The notes beneath the pieces are model-generated. The model made no database searches. It saw only the letters and a list, made by a program, of their open reading frames with translations, and was not told where the DNA came from. 64,000 nt of DNA from Photorhabdus khanii NC19 (lineage in GTDB: Bacteria > Pseudomonadota > Gammaproteobacteria > Enterobacterales > Enterobacteriaceae). The stretch spans positions 53,119 through 117,118 of the forward strand of contig NZ_AYSJ01000002.1 of NCBI RefSeq assembly GCF_000517265.1, given 5' to 3'. Below are positions 12,829 to 22,636 of this stretch, one piece after another (the first letter of the stretch is position 1; each line of letters opens with the position of its first letter). Position numbers and translations under genes: made by a program.

Positions 12829-15171
12829 ATGAAGCTGCTTAGGGGCCTGGCCCAATATTATGTTGATTTAATGATGAAATTGGGGCTAGTACGCTTCTCA
12901 TTACTGCTTGCATCTGCGTTAGTTGTTCTTGCTATGAGTGTGCAGATGGTCGTCACTTTTCTGCTTCAGGGAGGAGTGCAAAGTATTGATTTAGTTCGCT
13001 CAATTTTCTTTGGTTTGTTAATTACTCCCTGGGCAGTCTATTTCCTTTCGGTTGTTGTTGAACAGCTTGAAGAATCCCGCCAACGATTATCCAAATTAGT
13101 TGAAAAATTAGAAGTGATGCGTCAGCGTGATCGGGAACTTAATCAGCAATTAAAAGACAATATTATTAAGCTGAATCAGGAAATCTCAGAAAGAGAAAAA
13201 GCTGAACAGGCGCATCTGATATTGCTGGATAAACTAAAAGAAGAGATGAAGCACCGTGAGCAGACCCAGATTGAATTGGAACAGCAATCTATATTACTGA
13301 AGTCTTTTCTCGATGCTTCTCCTGATTTGGTCTATTACCGTAATGAAAATAATGAGTTCTCTGGTTGTAACCGGGCGATGGAATTGCTGACGGGTAAAAG
13401 CCAGAAACAACTTGTCGGGCTAACACCAAATGATGTTTATGATAAAGAAGTTGCCCGCAAGGTGATGAAAACGGATGAAAAAGTGTTCCGTCATAATGTT
13501 GCCCTAACTTATGAACAATGGCTGGTTTATCCCGATGGACGAAAAGCCTGTTTTGAACTGCGGAAAGTCCCTTTTTATGATCGGGTAGGAAAAAGACACG
13601 GGCTTATGGGATTTGGGCGCGATATAACGGAGCGTAAGCGTTATCAGGACGCTTTGGAGAATGCAAGTAGGGATAAGACGACTTTTATCTCAACGATTAG
13701 CCATGAGCTTCGTACTCCTTTAAATGGCATTGTTGGTTTGAGCCGTATTCTACTTGATACTGAACTGACCTCTGAACAAAATAAATATCTGAAAACGATA
13801 CATGTCAGTGCTATCACGCTTGGCAATATTTTCAATGACATTATTGAAATGGACAAAATTGAGCGGCGTAAAGTCCAGCTTGATAATCAGCCAATTGACT
13901 TTACCGGTTTTATGTCCGATCTGGAAAACCTCTCCGGGCTGCTGGTACAGCCGAAAGGGATTAAATTTGTGATGGAACCCGAGCTGCCATTACCTGCCAG
14001 AATCATGACAGATGGTACTCGCTTGCGCCAAATTCTGTGGAACTTGATTGGCAATGCAGTGAAATTTACTCAAAAAGGCGAGATTAATGTTCGAATCTGG
14101 TATGAAAAGGGTGAGCGTTTGTTGTTTGAAGTCACGGATACGGGGATTGGTATCCCACTTGATGAGCAAGAGAAGATCTTTGCGATGTATTATCAGGTGA
14201 AAGGCAGTCATGGTGGTTGTCCGGCAACGGGAACAGGTATTGGACTGGCTGTATCCAAACGTTTAGCTCAAAGTATGGGAGGCGATATTTTGGTGGAAAG
14301 TGAGCCGGGACAAGGTTCTCGATTTACACTCTCTATTATTGCTCCTGCTATGGAAGAGAGTCTGCCATGCAGAGAAGATACAGAAGATTGCCCACTTCCG
14401 GCTTTGCATATTTTGCTGGTAGAAGATATTGAGCTGAATGTGATCGTTGCTCGTTCAGTACTGGAAAAATTGGGTAACAGCGTAGAAGTCGTTATGAATG
14501 GTAAGGATGCTCTGGAAGTGTTCAAGCCAGGGGAGTTCGATCTGGTATTACTTGATATTCAGTTGCCTGATATGACCGGATTAGACATCGCCCGGGAATT
14601 ACGTAAGCGATATGCCAAAAAGGATCTGCCCCCACTTATTGCGCTGACGGCAAATGTCTTAAAGGACAAAAAAGAATATCTGGATGCGGGCATGAATGGC
14701 GTGCTGAGTAAACCGCTGTCTGTGAATGCCTTAACGGCCATTATTGAACAATTCTGGGGAGAACAGTCTGTGCATTATATGAAGCCAGAAGAAGAGGAGT
14801 CAGGATTGATGAAAGATGAAGATTTACTTGATACAGAAATGCTTAATCAATACATCGAGCTGGTTGGACCTCAATTGATTCGCGATAGCCTGAGTGTATT
14901 TGAGAAGATGATGCCGGGGTACCTGTCTGTGCTGGAATCGAATATGACAGCTAAAGACCAGAAAGGCATCACGGAGGAAGCACATAAAATAAAAGGTGCG
15001 GCGGGGTCGGTTGGATTACTTCATTTACAACAACTGGCTCAACAGATTCAATCACCTGATTTACCTGCATGGTGGGACAATGTTCAGGAATGGGTTGATG
15101 AGTTAAAGCAAGAATGGAGAAACGATACGGAAATTTTAGGGGAATGGTTGGCAGGCGCTGAAAAAAAATAA
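12829..15171 (+). CDS. arcB: Anoxic redox sensor histidine kinase ArcB
   Basis: ArcB is the inner-membrane hybrid kinase that senses the quinone redox state and phosphorylates ArcA. From the ATG at 12829 (GGGAG upstream, match to the E. coli start KLLRGLAQYYVDLMMK) it has 780 aa. Two membrane helices cover about 22-77, followed by a coiled coil (about 78-155), a PAS domain (about 155-270), a HisKA domain with His292 (ISHELRTPLNG), a kinase ATPase domain with DTGIGIP, a receiver domain (LLDIQLPD, near 576) and an HPt domain (HKIKGAAGSVG, near 718). An upstream in-frame start at 12799 is unlikely. Confidence 0.97.
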   Translation: MKLLRGLAQYYVDLMMKLGLVRFSLLLASALVVLAMSVQMVVTFLLQGGVQSIDLVRSIFFGLLITPWAVYFLSVVVEQLEESRQRLSKLVEKLEVMRQRDRELNQQLKDNIIKLNQEISEREKAEQAHLILLDKLKEEMKHREQTQIELEQQSILLKSFLDASPDLVYYRNENNEFSGCNRAMELLTGKSQKQLVGLTPNDVYDKEVARKVMKTDEKVFRHNVALTYEQWLVYPDGRKACFELRKVPFYDRVGKRHGLMGFGRDITERKRYQDALENASRDKTTFISTISHELRTPLNGIVGLSRILLDTELTSEQNKYLKTIHVSAITLGNIFNDIIEMDKIERRKVQLDNQPIDFTGFMSDLENLSGLLVQPKGIKFVMEPELPLPARIMTDGTRLRQILWNLIGNAVKFTQKGEINVRIWYEKGERLLFEVTDTGIGIPLDEQEKIFAMYYQVKGSHGGCPATGTGIGLAVSKRLAQSMGGDILVESEPGQGSRFTLSIIAPAMEESLPCREDTEDCPLPALHILLVEDIELNVIVARSVLEKLGNSVEVVMNGKDALEVFKPGEFDLVLLDIQLPDMTGLDIARELRKRYAKKDLPPLIALTANVLKDKKEYLDAGMNGVLSKPLSVNALTAIIEQFWGEQSVHYMKPEEEESGLMKDEDLLDTEMLNQYIELVGPQLIRDSLSVFEKMMPGYLSVLESNMTAKDQKGITEEAHKIKGAAGSVGLLHLQQLAQQIQSPDLPAWWDNVQEWVDELKQEWRNDTEILGEWLAGAEKK

Positions 15172-15407
15172 TCCCAACCGAGGTTGGGGTGCGCGAATAC
15201 TGCGCCAACACCAGGGAAAACTTTTTACCCGCCTATCTGATGCATCTTTGTTGCGGCGAGTAAATGGGGAATTCTCCGTACATCATACAAGTACCAACAT
15301 AGCAAAGATAAGATTTTTTGTTACAAGATTCATTAAAATCTGTGATGAAGATTGGTGTTTAACCCCCTAAAGGGTTAAGCAATAATCTACTACAAATGGA
15401 GTGAGCT

Positions 15408-16061
15408 ATGAAATCAGTTGCGGTTGTCTTAAGTGGATGTGGTGTATTCGATGGTAGTGAAATTCATGAATCAGTATTAACTATGCTTTCTTTAGATCGT
15501 TTAGGTGTTAAAACGAGCTTTTTGGCACCTGATGCACCACAACTTCATGTTATTAATCATATTAGCGGTGAAGAAATAGACGGAGAACGTAACGTTCTAC
15601 AGGAGTCAGCCCGTATTTCAAGGGGAAAAATCAAGTCTTTGTCACAAGCAAATGCAGATGAGTTTGATGCCCTGATCATTCCTGGGGGATTTGGTGTTGC
15701 AAAGAATTTATGTGACTTTGCTGCTAAGACAGTTGATTGCGAAATAAATAAATATTTATTAAGTTTAGTGAGGGCTATGCATAAACAACATAAACCTATG
15801 GGGTTTATGTGTATTGCACCGGTTATGTTGCCAAAACTACTTAATACACCGGTGAAACTAACGATTGGTAATGATCCTGAAACTGCTGCTCAGGTGGAGG
15901 AAATGGGAGGGATCCATATAGTTTGCCAGGTAAATGATGTTGTTGTTGATTTGGAAAACAAAATTGTTACAACTCCAGCCTATATGCTTGCTGAATCTAT
16001 TTCTCAGGTGGAGGAGGGAATTGATAAACTTGTCAGGAAAGTATTGGAAATGACTGAGTAA
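15408..16061 (+). CDS. elbB: ElbB, DJ-1/PfpI-like glyoxalase-type protein
   Basis: This 217-aa protein belongs to the class I glutamine amidotransferase-like DJ-1 superfamily. It has the start [18 protein letters not shown], the [12 protein letters not shown] loop near residue 90 and the FMCIAP elbow with the reactive cysteine near residue 138. E. coli ElbB is a weak glyoxalase first noted for isoprenoid synthesis effects. mtgA follows after 4 nt, the conserved gene pair. The ATG follows a GGAG ribosome-binding site. Confidence 0.94.
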   Translation: MKSVAVVLSGCGVFDGSEIHESVLTMLSLDRLGVKTSFLAPDAPQLHVINHISGEEIDGERNVLQESARISRGKIKSLSQANADEFDALIIPGGFGVAKNLCDFAAKTVDCEINKYLLSLVRAMHKQHKPMGFMCIAPVMLPKLLNTPVKLTIGNDPETAAQVEEMGGIHIVCQVNDVVVDLENKIVTTPAYMLAESISQVEEGIDKLVRKVLEMTE

Positions 16062-16065
16062 CTGG

Positions 16066-16791
16066 ATGAGAAATCCTTTGCAATTTTTATGGTGCTGGCT
16101 TAAAAAAATCGTAATCTCAGTTATTATCTTATGGATAGTTTCTGTTGTTGCGTTTTCATTTTTGCCAGTGCCATTTTCTATGATTATGGTTGAGCGCCAA
16201 ATTAACGCTTGGTTATCAGTTAATTTTTCTTACGTATCTCGTTCTGCTTGGGTAGGGTACGAACAAATATCCCCAAATATTGCATTGGCTGTTATTGCTG
16301 CTGAAGATCAAAAATTTCCACAGCATTGGGGATTTGACCTTGATGCTATTGAAAATGCCCTTGAGCATAATCAAAATAATGCTGGCAGGTTGAGGGGGGC
16401 TTCAACGATTTCTCAGCAAACGGCCAAAAATTTATTTTTGTGGGATGGACGTAGTTGGTTGAGAAAAGGATTGGAAGCTGGAATGACCTTTACCATTGAA
16501 TTGGCATGGTCAAAAAGCCGAATTCTGACGGTTTATCTTAATATTGTGGAATTTGGTGAGGGTATTTTTGGTGTTGAAGAGGCATCCAGATACTATTTTC
16601 ATAAATCAGCCAGTCAATTGACTGCATCAGAAGCTGCTTTACTCGCTGCTGTATTGCCTAACCCACACCGCTATAAAGTTAACGCACCTTCGGCTTATGT
16701 TTTACAGCGTCAACAATGGATTTTGCGACAAATGCGGTTGTTGGGCGGGGTGAATTACCTTAAGAAAAACGAGTTGTTGAAAAATAATTGA
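16066..16791 (+). CDS. mtgA: Monofunctional peptidoglycan glycosyltransferase
   Basis: MtgA polymerises lipid II into glycan strands without a transpeptidase domain. The 241-aa product has one membrane helix (about residues 14-36) and the family-51 glycosyltransferase motifs: AAEDQKF with the catalytic Glu near residue 83, [17 protein letters not shown] near 110-126, and the later [15 protein letters not shown] motif. It starts with ATG 4 nt after elbB. Confidence 0.96.
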   Translation: MRNPLQFLWCWLKKIVISVIILWIVSVVAFSFLPVPFSMIMVERQINAWLSVNFSYVSRSAWVGYEQISPNIALAVIAAEDQKFPQHWGFDLDAIENALEHNQNNAGRLRGASTISQQTAKNLFLWDGRSWLRKGLEAGMTFTIELAWSKSRILTVYLNIVEFGEGIFGVEEASRYYFHKSASQLTASEAALLAAVLPNPHRYKVNAPSAYVLQRQQWILRQMRLLGGVNYLKKNELLKNN

Positions 16792-16818
16792 GGGAAGAAT
16801 GGTAAAAAGGGAAAGCGC

Positions 16819-16839
16819 CCGCGTCAAAGAATGACGCGG
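16819..16839. terminator. Stem-loop between mtgA and dolP
   Basis: An 8-bp perfect stem (CCGCGTCA / TGACGCGG) with a 5-nt loop lies between two convergent genes. A closely similar hairpin follows sstT at 30010. A short T-rich tail follows, so a bidirectional terminator is plausible. Confidence 0.5.
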
Positions 16840-16889
16840 CTTAATATATCCAGGATAGATTTATGGTGCTATCCCCCTCAGTAATATGC

Positions 16890-17465
16890 TTAATTCAGAT
16901 AAGTAAACGCAGTTGTTACCCGCTTAACACCATCAGTTTCGCTGGCAATTTTTGCTGCGGCGTTACCTTCTTGTTTAGTTAGAATACCCAGTAAAAAGAC
17001 CTCACCGTTTTCTGTAACGACTTTTATGTTGGAAGACTTAACAGAATCACTGGCCAGAATTTTTGAGCGTACTTTAGTGGTAATCCAGGTATCTTTAGAA
17101 GCCGTACTTAATTCAACAGGTTTCCCCTGACGAATTTCATTGTACACAACATGAGCTCCATCAACACGTGACGCTATTTGTTTTGCACGGTCTGAAAGGC
17201 TTGAGTCCGGGCTTTGGCCTGTCAGCAAAACTTTCCCTTGATAGGCGGTGGTAATAACACGGATACGCTCTTTGATCTGCTTATCTTTGTTAAGTGCATT
17301 ACTGACACGTGCTTCCAGCGTACCATCGTCAACCTGTTGACCAATAGTACGGGGGTCGGTTGCGCTTTTAGTCGCTACAGCGGCAGAACCTACCACGGCT
17401 GCACCAATACATCCTTGTAACATGACTGCGGCACAAACCGTAGCTAATAGGGGAAAAAATCGCAT
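16890..17465 (-). CDS. dolP: DolP, outer-membrane lipoprotein with two BON domains
   Basis: DolP (formerly YraP) is a division- and outer-membrane-linked lipoprotein that supports BAM function and envelope integrity. From the ATG at 17465 it has 191 aa, the E. coli length, with the lipobox LQGC placing the lipidated cysteine at residue 19. Two BON domains follow (about 47-115 and 125-190). The frame is open six codons further up, but the AAGGAG site fits the chosen start. It begins 10 nt after diaA. Confidence 0.95.
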   Translation of the reverse strand: MRFFPLLATVCAAVMLQGCIGAAVVGSAAVATKSATDPRTIGQQVDDGTLEARVSNALNKDKQIKERIRVITTAYQGKVLLTGQSPDSSLSDRAKQIASRVDGAHVVYNEIRQGKPVELSTASKDTWITTKVRSKILASDSVKSSNIKVVTENGEVFLLGILTKQEGNAAAKIASETDGVKRVTTAFTYLN

Positions 17466-17475
17466 TATTGGCTCC

Positions 17476-18066
17476 TTAGTCATCCTGGTGGGGAAAGAGT
17501 GTATTATCGATTAAGTCACATAGGCAGTTAACTGTCAGCATATGAACTTCCTGAATTCGGGTGCTGCGATGAGATGGAATACGAATCTCCACATCTTGTG
17601 GCCCTAACAAGCCAGCAAGTTCACCGCCATCATAGCCGGTAAGCGCGACAATCGTCATATCGCGGGTTACAGCCGCTTCAACGGCTTTCACAATATCCCG
17701 GCTATTTCCATGAGTGGAAATAGCCAATAACACATCGCCTGGCTGACCTAATGCCCGTACCTGTTTAGCGTAAATTTCATCATGTTGTTTACTACTTGAA
17801 ATCGCTGTTATCACCACATTGTCTGCGTTAAGTGACAATGCAGGCAGACTCGGGCGTTCAGTTTCAAACCGGTTGATCATATTGGCAGCAAACCGCTGGG
17901 CAGTTGCAGCAGAGCCGCCATTACCACAGCAAAGGATTTTGTTACCATTCAGCAATGACTGAACCATCATTATTGCGGCCCGGGAGATAGCATCAGGTAA
18001 TGCTTCTGCGGCTGCAATCTGAGTTTGAATACTTTCTGTAAAACAGACTTTAATTCTATCCAGCAC
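17476..18066 (-). CDS. diaA: DnaA initiator-associating protein DiaA
   Basis: DiaA is a SIS-fold (sugar isomerase-like) tetramer that binds DnaA and promotes timely initiation at oriC. The 196-aa product has the SIS segments [17 protein letters not shown] (about 47-63) and [14 protein letters not shown] (about 105-118). It lies between yraN and dolP, the standard enterobacterial order, and is probably in the same transcript. Confidence 0.95.
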   Translation of the reverse strand: MLDRIKVCFTESIQTQIAAAEALPDAISRAAIMMVQSLLNGNKILCCGNGGSAATAQRFAANMINRFETERPSLPALSLNADNVVITAISSSKQHDEIYAKQVRALGQPGDVLLAISTHGNSRDIVKAVEAAVTRDMTIVALTGYDGGELAGLLGPQDVEIRIPSHRSTRIQEVHMLTVNCLCDLIDNTLFPHQDD

Positions 18067-18090
18067 GTTTATAACCTACCCAGTATCATT

Positions 18091-18471
18091 TTAGCGAGCG
18101 AACTCATCTTGATTGAAAGCATTTGGCAACCACACAAATTGTTGACCAGTAATAGCACAAATATCAAAGCGACAAGAAGTGGTTTCAAAACACTCACCTC
18201 GTTGAAACAGCCATACTGCGGCAGCGTGCAATAATTTTCTACGCTTGCTGCGGGTCACGGTCGCCAGTGCATCGCCATATTGCCCTTGTTTGCGAAAACG
18301 GACTTCAATAAAAACCCAGGTTTGTTTGTCTTTCATTATCAGGTCAATTTCACCACCATGAACTTTCACATTCGCAGCGATAAAAGTTAGCCCCTGTTTT
18401 TGCAAAAACAACTTTGCCTGTGTTTCGTAGTTACGTCCCAGCAAATAACTTGTCGGCTTTTTTATTTTCAT
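18091..18471 (-). CDS. yraN: YraN, UPF0102 endonuclease-like protein
   Basis: The 126-aa protein belongs to UPF0102, a small family with a PD-(D/E)xK nuclease fold of unproven role. The fold signature is visible as GGEIDLIMKD followed by WVFIEVRFR, giving the E-D-E-x-R/K pattern. In enterobacteria it lies between lpoA and diaA, as here. The ATG at 18471 lies after a CAGGATG stretch. Some enterobacterial versions are slightly longer. Confidence 0.9.
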   Translation of the reverse strand: MKIKKPTSYLLGRNYETQAKLFLQKQGLTFIAANVKVHGGEIDLIMKDKQTWVFIEVRFRKQGQYGDALATVTRSKRRKLLHAAAVWLFQRGECFETTSCRFDICAITGQQFVWLPNAFNQDEFAR

Positions 18472-18537
18472 CCTGAAAAGCGTTATTTGAATTTAATTGC
18501 CGCCTGATAACAAGCGGCAATTAATGCTTAATTAAAT

Positions 18538-18662
18538 ATACCCGTTATCTTTCAAGTTGCCTCTTTGTTGGCTGCACTCGCTCACCCCGGCCACATAGTT
18601 TGCTATGCTCCCGGGGATTCGCTCCCTTGCCGTCGCGATGCATCTTGAAATCTATAGGGTAT
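18538..18662. repeat. ERIC-type imperfect palindrome (about 125 bp)
   Basis: The element starts and ends with imperfect 19-nt inverted termini (ATACCC...TTTCAAG and its complement) flanked by TA. Its core carries the ERIC-like pieces GGGGTGAGCGAGTG and GAGCGAATCCCC on the minus strand. Length and symmetry match enterobacterial repetitive intergenic consensus elements known to be frequent in Photorhabdus and Yersinia. Its right half overlaps the 3' end of lpoA. Confidence 0.85.
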
Positions 18663-20399
18663 AGTAGTGATTTGGCCTTGATGATATTGCATCCATTGGA
18701 GCTGCCGGAAAATCGCGCAGTTCTCCTGAACAGACAGCATCCCTGAAGCACCATTGAGATGGAAATCACTTTGAAGCTGCACCTGACTGAACTGATTTGC
18801 TAATGACCAGGCATCAATACCCATAGCGTAAAGGCGCATCAAAGAGTAATCATTGGCAAATTTACCGGCGGCTTGTTGCATCAGTGGCAGGTTAGCGCCA
18901 GCGATTAATGGAATGTCGCTGAATTGCATTCCTTCCATCTCCAGGCGGAAATCAGGGCCAGCGCCAGCCTGATTACTGCGGGAGCTTGCATAAAGGGCCG
19001 GTTTATTGCGGGAACTGATTGCCATATCAATCATCGGCTTGATCAGAGTCAGTTCATCTAAAGTGGAAACAATATAAACTGCGTCCACTGAGCCGCCGGC
19101 CGAAGTAGGAACGGCATCTGTATTTATCTGGGGAATGTCCAAATCACCAATAGTGGTTGATACCGGTTGATTGTTTGTTGCACTAATGGCTGTGCCAGTC
19201 AGGCGAATACCTGTACCTCTATTAATTAACTGTTTCAGTTCGGCGGAAGAACCAAGGGTTTGTTGCAGAACGGTATGCCCACCTTGTTTTTGCCATTCTT
19301 GTGCAAATGCCTTGGCGATCCGGTCACCAAAAGTACCTCGGGGAACGAGTATCAGAGGATTTTGTTTCTGTTGCTGCCAAATATGTTCCGCAGCATTTTT
19401 CGCTTCATCTTCTGGTGACAAAGAGAAATAACAGATATTGGGCCGAGGTTGCGCATTATCTAACTCGTTCAGCACCAGCATGTTTAATGGCGTATTCATC
19501 TGAACCAGTTTAACCACATCTGGCTTAAGTAACGGCCCGACAATTAAATTCACGCCGTCTTGTTCAGCCTGAATCAATAAATTTTCCAATGATTGGCTTG
19601 CTGTGTCATAGATTTTGACCTGTTGTGTGTTAACCGGCACATTGGCTATGACGGGCGTTGACTGAACGGCTGGTGGTGTTGATTCAATGGGAACCGCTGC
19701 ATTTGGCAGGGCATCGGCAGATACCACTGCATCTGACGTATTATCGTTGGTTGCTGTAGATAAATTTGCCGGGTTTTCTGTTGGCAGTAATGGGGTTGGC
19801 AAACCAGCCTGAGCATCAAGAAAACCCTGACGAATTGCTTCACCGAATACTTTTGCCTGACCGCTTAATGGCAAAAACAGTGCAATACGGATATCAGTAC
19901 CTTGCGATTGGATGGCGGCCGGTTGTAACTGGGTTGGGAGTGACTGCGCGGCTGGGTTTTGTGGATAGCGAATTTTCCAGTCACGGACAGCTGCTTGTAG
20001 TTTGTCAGAGTCCTGTTTGTTATCCTGATAGGTACTGAGTAAGTCCAGCCAGCCTTGCAGAATATTTTCATCAGCGTTGATGACCAACCCACTACGATTT
20101 TGTGGTGAAAGCCGGGTTAGCATTTGCCAGGTATCATCAATATTTTTTTGATGAGCGGCATTGTCTTTCAGAAGAGGTTCCTGAGCGATATAAGCACGGA
20201 TGACATCCAGAGAAGGCTCGCCATTAGCGGCATCAATGATGGATTGATAACGGGCGATTTCTGTACTGACTTTGTCCTGAGTTTGCAAAGGTTGTTGTCC
20301 CTGTTGGTCAGGCACGCTACACCCTGCGATGATCATAACTGCCAGCATAGCTGAACAGACTAAACCAGTTTTGATACGCACAAAAATTGAGGAAAGCAT
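18603..20399 (-). CDS. lpoA: LpoA, outer-membrane lipoprotein activator of PBP1A
   Basis: LpoA spans the periplasm and stimulates the transpeptidase of PBP1A. From the ATG at 20399 it has 598 aa with lipobox IAGC (lipid Cys27), an N-terminal TPR-like helical domain (about 40-230), a low-complexity Asn/Thr/Pro/Ala linker (about 230-270) and a periplasmic-binding-protein-like domain (about 280-575). An in-frame upstream start at 20471 is rejected because it would bury the signal peptide. The last 19 codons (from the YRF after QITTIP) come from the ERIC element at 18538-18662, so the native C-terminus has been replaced or extended. Confidence 0.93.
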   Translation of the reverse strand: MLSSIFVRIKTGLVCSAMLAVMIIAGCSVPDQQGQQPLQTQDKVSTEIARYQSIIDAANGEPSLDVIRAYIAQEPLLKDNAAHQKNIDDTWQMLTRLSPQNRSGLVINADENILQGWLDLLSTYQDNKQDSDKLQAAVRDWKIRYPQNPAAQSLPTQLQPAAIQSQGTDIRIALFLPLSGQAKVFGEAIRQGFLDAQAGLPTPLLPTENPANLSTATNDNTSDAVVSADALPNAAVPIESTPPAVQSTPVIANVPVNTQQVKIYDTASQSLENLLIQAEQDGVNLIVGPLLKPDVVKLVQMNTPLNMLVLNELDNAQPRPNICYFSLSPEDEAKNAAEHIWQQQKQNPLILVPRGTFGDRIAKAFAQEWQKQGGHTVLQQTLGSSAELKQLINRGTGIRLTGTAISATNNQPVSTTIGDLDIPQINTDAVPTSAGGSVDAVYIVSTLDELTLIKPMIDMAISSRNKPALYASSRSNQAGAGPDFRLEMEGMQFSDIPLIAGANLPLMQQAAGKFANDYSLMRLYAMGIDAWSLANQFSQVQLQSDFHLNGASGMLSVQENCAIFRQLQWMQYHQGQITTIPYRFQDASRRQGSESPGA

Positions 20400-20462
20400 A
20401 CTGTATCCAGCGATGTTTTTTTCAAAGATGCTCAATTTTAAATCGGTCATTCGGATGAAACA

Positions 20463-21329
20463 ATGAATCAACCTAATCGAGCAGTGGTTACGACATCCAC
20501 GCTATATGTTGTGCCAACCCCCATTGGAAACCTGGGTGATATCACTCAGCGTGCGCTTGAAGTTCTTGAGCATGTCGATCTGATTGCGGCCGAAGATACG
20601 CGACATACCGGCTTGTTGCTTCAACATTTTGCCATTAATGCGCGCATGTTCGCACTTCATGATCATAATGAACAGCAGAAAGCAGATCAATTAATTACAA
20701 AACTTCAGCAGGGGCAGAGTATTGCATTAGTCTCTGACGCGGGAACGCCACTGATTAATGATCCTGGTTATCATGTGGTTCGCCGTTGCCGTGAAGCGGG
20801 TATTCGTGTTGTCCCTCTACCGGGGCCTTGTGCGGCGATAACCGCATTATCTGCTGCGGGCTTGCCATCAGATCGTTTCTGTTACGAAGGATTTTTACCG
20901 GCTAAGAGTAAAAGCCGGAAAGATACCTTACGGGCTTTGGAGCAGGAGCCGCGGACGTTAATTTTTTATGAATCCACTCATCGTCTAATCGATAGTTTAG
21001 AAGATATGGTTGACGTGTGGGGAACTGAACGTTACGTCGTTCTGGCACGGGAATTAACAAAAACCTGGGAATCGATTCAGGGTATGCCGGCAGGTGAGCT
21101 TCTAGCATGGGTTAAGGAAGATGAAACCCGTCGCCGTGGTGAAATGGTATTGATCGTTGAAGGCTATAAAAAACTGGATAACGAAGCTTTACCTCCAGAG
21201 GCATTAAGAACGTTGGCGCTCCTTCAGCAAGAGCTGCCGTTGAAAAAAGCGGCTGCTCTGGCGGCAGAGATCCATGGTGTGAAGAAAAACGCGCTTTATC
21301 GTTATGCTCTGGGACAGCATGAAGAGTAA
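20463..21329 (+). CDS. rsmI: 16S rRNA (cytidine-1402-2'-O)-methyltransferase
   Basis: RsmI uses SAM to methylate the ribose of C1402 in the ribosomal P site. The 288-aa product has the tetrapyrrole-methylase fold with the markers [13 protein letters not shown] (about 17-29), AEDTRHTG (about 43-50), [12 protein letters not shown] (about 89-100) and PGPCA (about 119-123). It is divergent from lpoA and precedes rnpB, the usual enterobacterial arrangement. Confidence 0.96.
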   Translation: MNQPNRAVVTTSTLYVVPTPIGNLGDITQRALEVLEHVDLIAAEDTRHTGLLLQHFAINARMFALHDHNEQQKADQLITKLQQGQSIALVSDAGTPLINDPGYHVVRRCREAGIRVVPLPGPCAAITALSAAGLPSDRFCYEGFLPAKSKSRKDTLRALEQEPRTLIFYESTHRLIDSLEDMVDVWGTERYVVLARELTKTWESIQGMPAGELLAWVKEDETRRRGEMVLIVEGYKKLDNEALPPEALRTLALLQQELPLKKAAALAAEIHGVKKNALYRYALGQHEE

Positions 21330-21393
21330 CAACAATTGTTGATAAACGAGGCAGATAATGAGTAAACGCCTATACATCGTTTGTTAAACCTCT

Positions 21394-21399
21394 TATAAT
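21394..21399 (+). promoter_or_regulatory. -10 box of rnpB
   Basis: A perfect TATAAT lies 7-8 nt before the predicted 5' end of the RNase P RNA, with a CCGCTGCGG discriminator. The -35 region is weak. Confidence 0.6.
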
Positions 21400-21406
21400 C
21401 CGCTGC

Positions 21407-21782
<376 letters not shown>

Positions 21783-21786
21783 ATTT

Positions 21787-21826
21787 AGCCCCATCAGGTT
21801 AACCTTGATGGGGCTTTCGCTTTTTC
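21787..21826 (+). terminator. Intrinsic terminator of rnpB
   Basis: A strong stem of about 10 bp (AGCCCCATCA paired with TGATGGGGCT) is followed by a T-rich tail ending in TTTTT. Confidence 0.85.
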
Positions 21827-22526
21827 AGGCGGCCAGATCAATTAACAACCCCTGGAACTCAGTATCTGCTTTTAAAACCAGATAATTTTCTTCATGAATA
21901 AAAGCGCCATCTCCACATTTAATCAAAGCGTTATCCTTCGAGTTGCCTTTTATTTTTATATTTCCGTTCAAGGATTGCAGATAAGCATTTTTTCCTTTCA
22001 ATTGCAGATGATGAGCTTGATTCTTATTAAGAGAAATATGATTTACCCATACTTGCTGACGCAATTGCATACTGCCATCTTCTGCGGTTGGAGAGGCAAG
22101 CATAGTTAATGGCTGTTCTGGTAACTCCATCCGTTGCAATGGTAAACTTTCCTGCTGAGGAAAGGCATTTAGCCAAAGCTGCAAGCGGGTCAGTGGTTTA
22201 TTCGCACTGGTATTATGTTCACTGTAGCTGATGCCTTTACGGGTAGAAAACAGTAAACATTCTCCCTTGCAGGCTCTGACATGATTGCCTTCACTGTCAC
22301 GATATTCTGCTTCACCTCGCAGAATAATGTTCAGTATATCCACATGTGGATAAGATTTAGGCTGGAAAGCGGCTTTTGGTGCGATAACTTCCTGATTCAG
22401 TACACGCAGAGCGCCATAACCTAAAAACTTTGGATCAAAATAGTGACCAAATGAAAATGTATAACGGGCCTGTAGCCAACCATAGTCAGCTTTTCCACAT
22501 TGCTTTACTGTTCTATTTATAATCAT
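21825..22526 (-). CDS. yhaK: Pirin-family cupin protein, YhaK-like
   Basis: The 233-aa product shows the pirin N-terminal cupin: ADYGWLQARYTFSFGHYFDPKFLGYGALRVLNQEVI, then the metal-site region PHVDILNIILRGEAEYRDS and a later KGECLLFSTRKGISYSEHN segment (each quoted to show the family pattern; the usual HPH metal ligands are partly changed to YPHVD). E. coli YhaK is a cytosolic redox-sensitive pirin. The start at 22526 aligns with YhaK and is preferred over 22553. It is divergent from a yhaJ-like LysR gene, which activates yhaK in E. coli. Confidence 0.78.
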   Translation of the reverse strand: MIINRTVKQCGKADYGWLQARYTFSFGHYFDPKFLGYGALRVLNQEVIAPKAAFQPKSYPHVDILNIILRGEAEYRDSEGNHVRACKGECLLFSTRKGISYSEHNTSANKPLTRLQLWLNAFPQQESLPLQRMELPEQPLTMLASPTAEDGSMQLRQQVWVNHISLNKNQAHHLQLKGKNAYLQSLNGNIKIKGNSKDNALIKCGDGAFIHEENYLVLKADTEFQGLLIDLAA

Positions 22527-22636
22527 GATGGCGGTTACCTTCAAAAAACACACATTAACAATAGTAATTATCTGGACGGCGAAATGTTAGCCAGTTAATC
22601 TGGTCACCATATTCAAATTTCCTGATTGAGAAAAAT

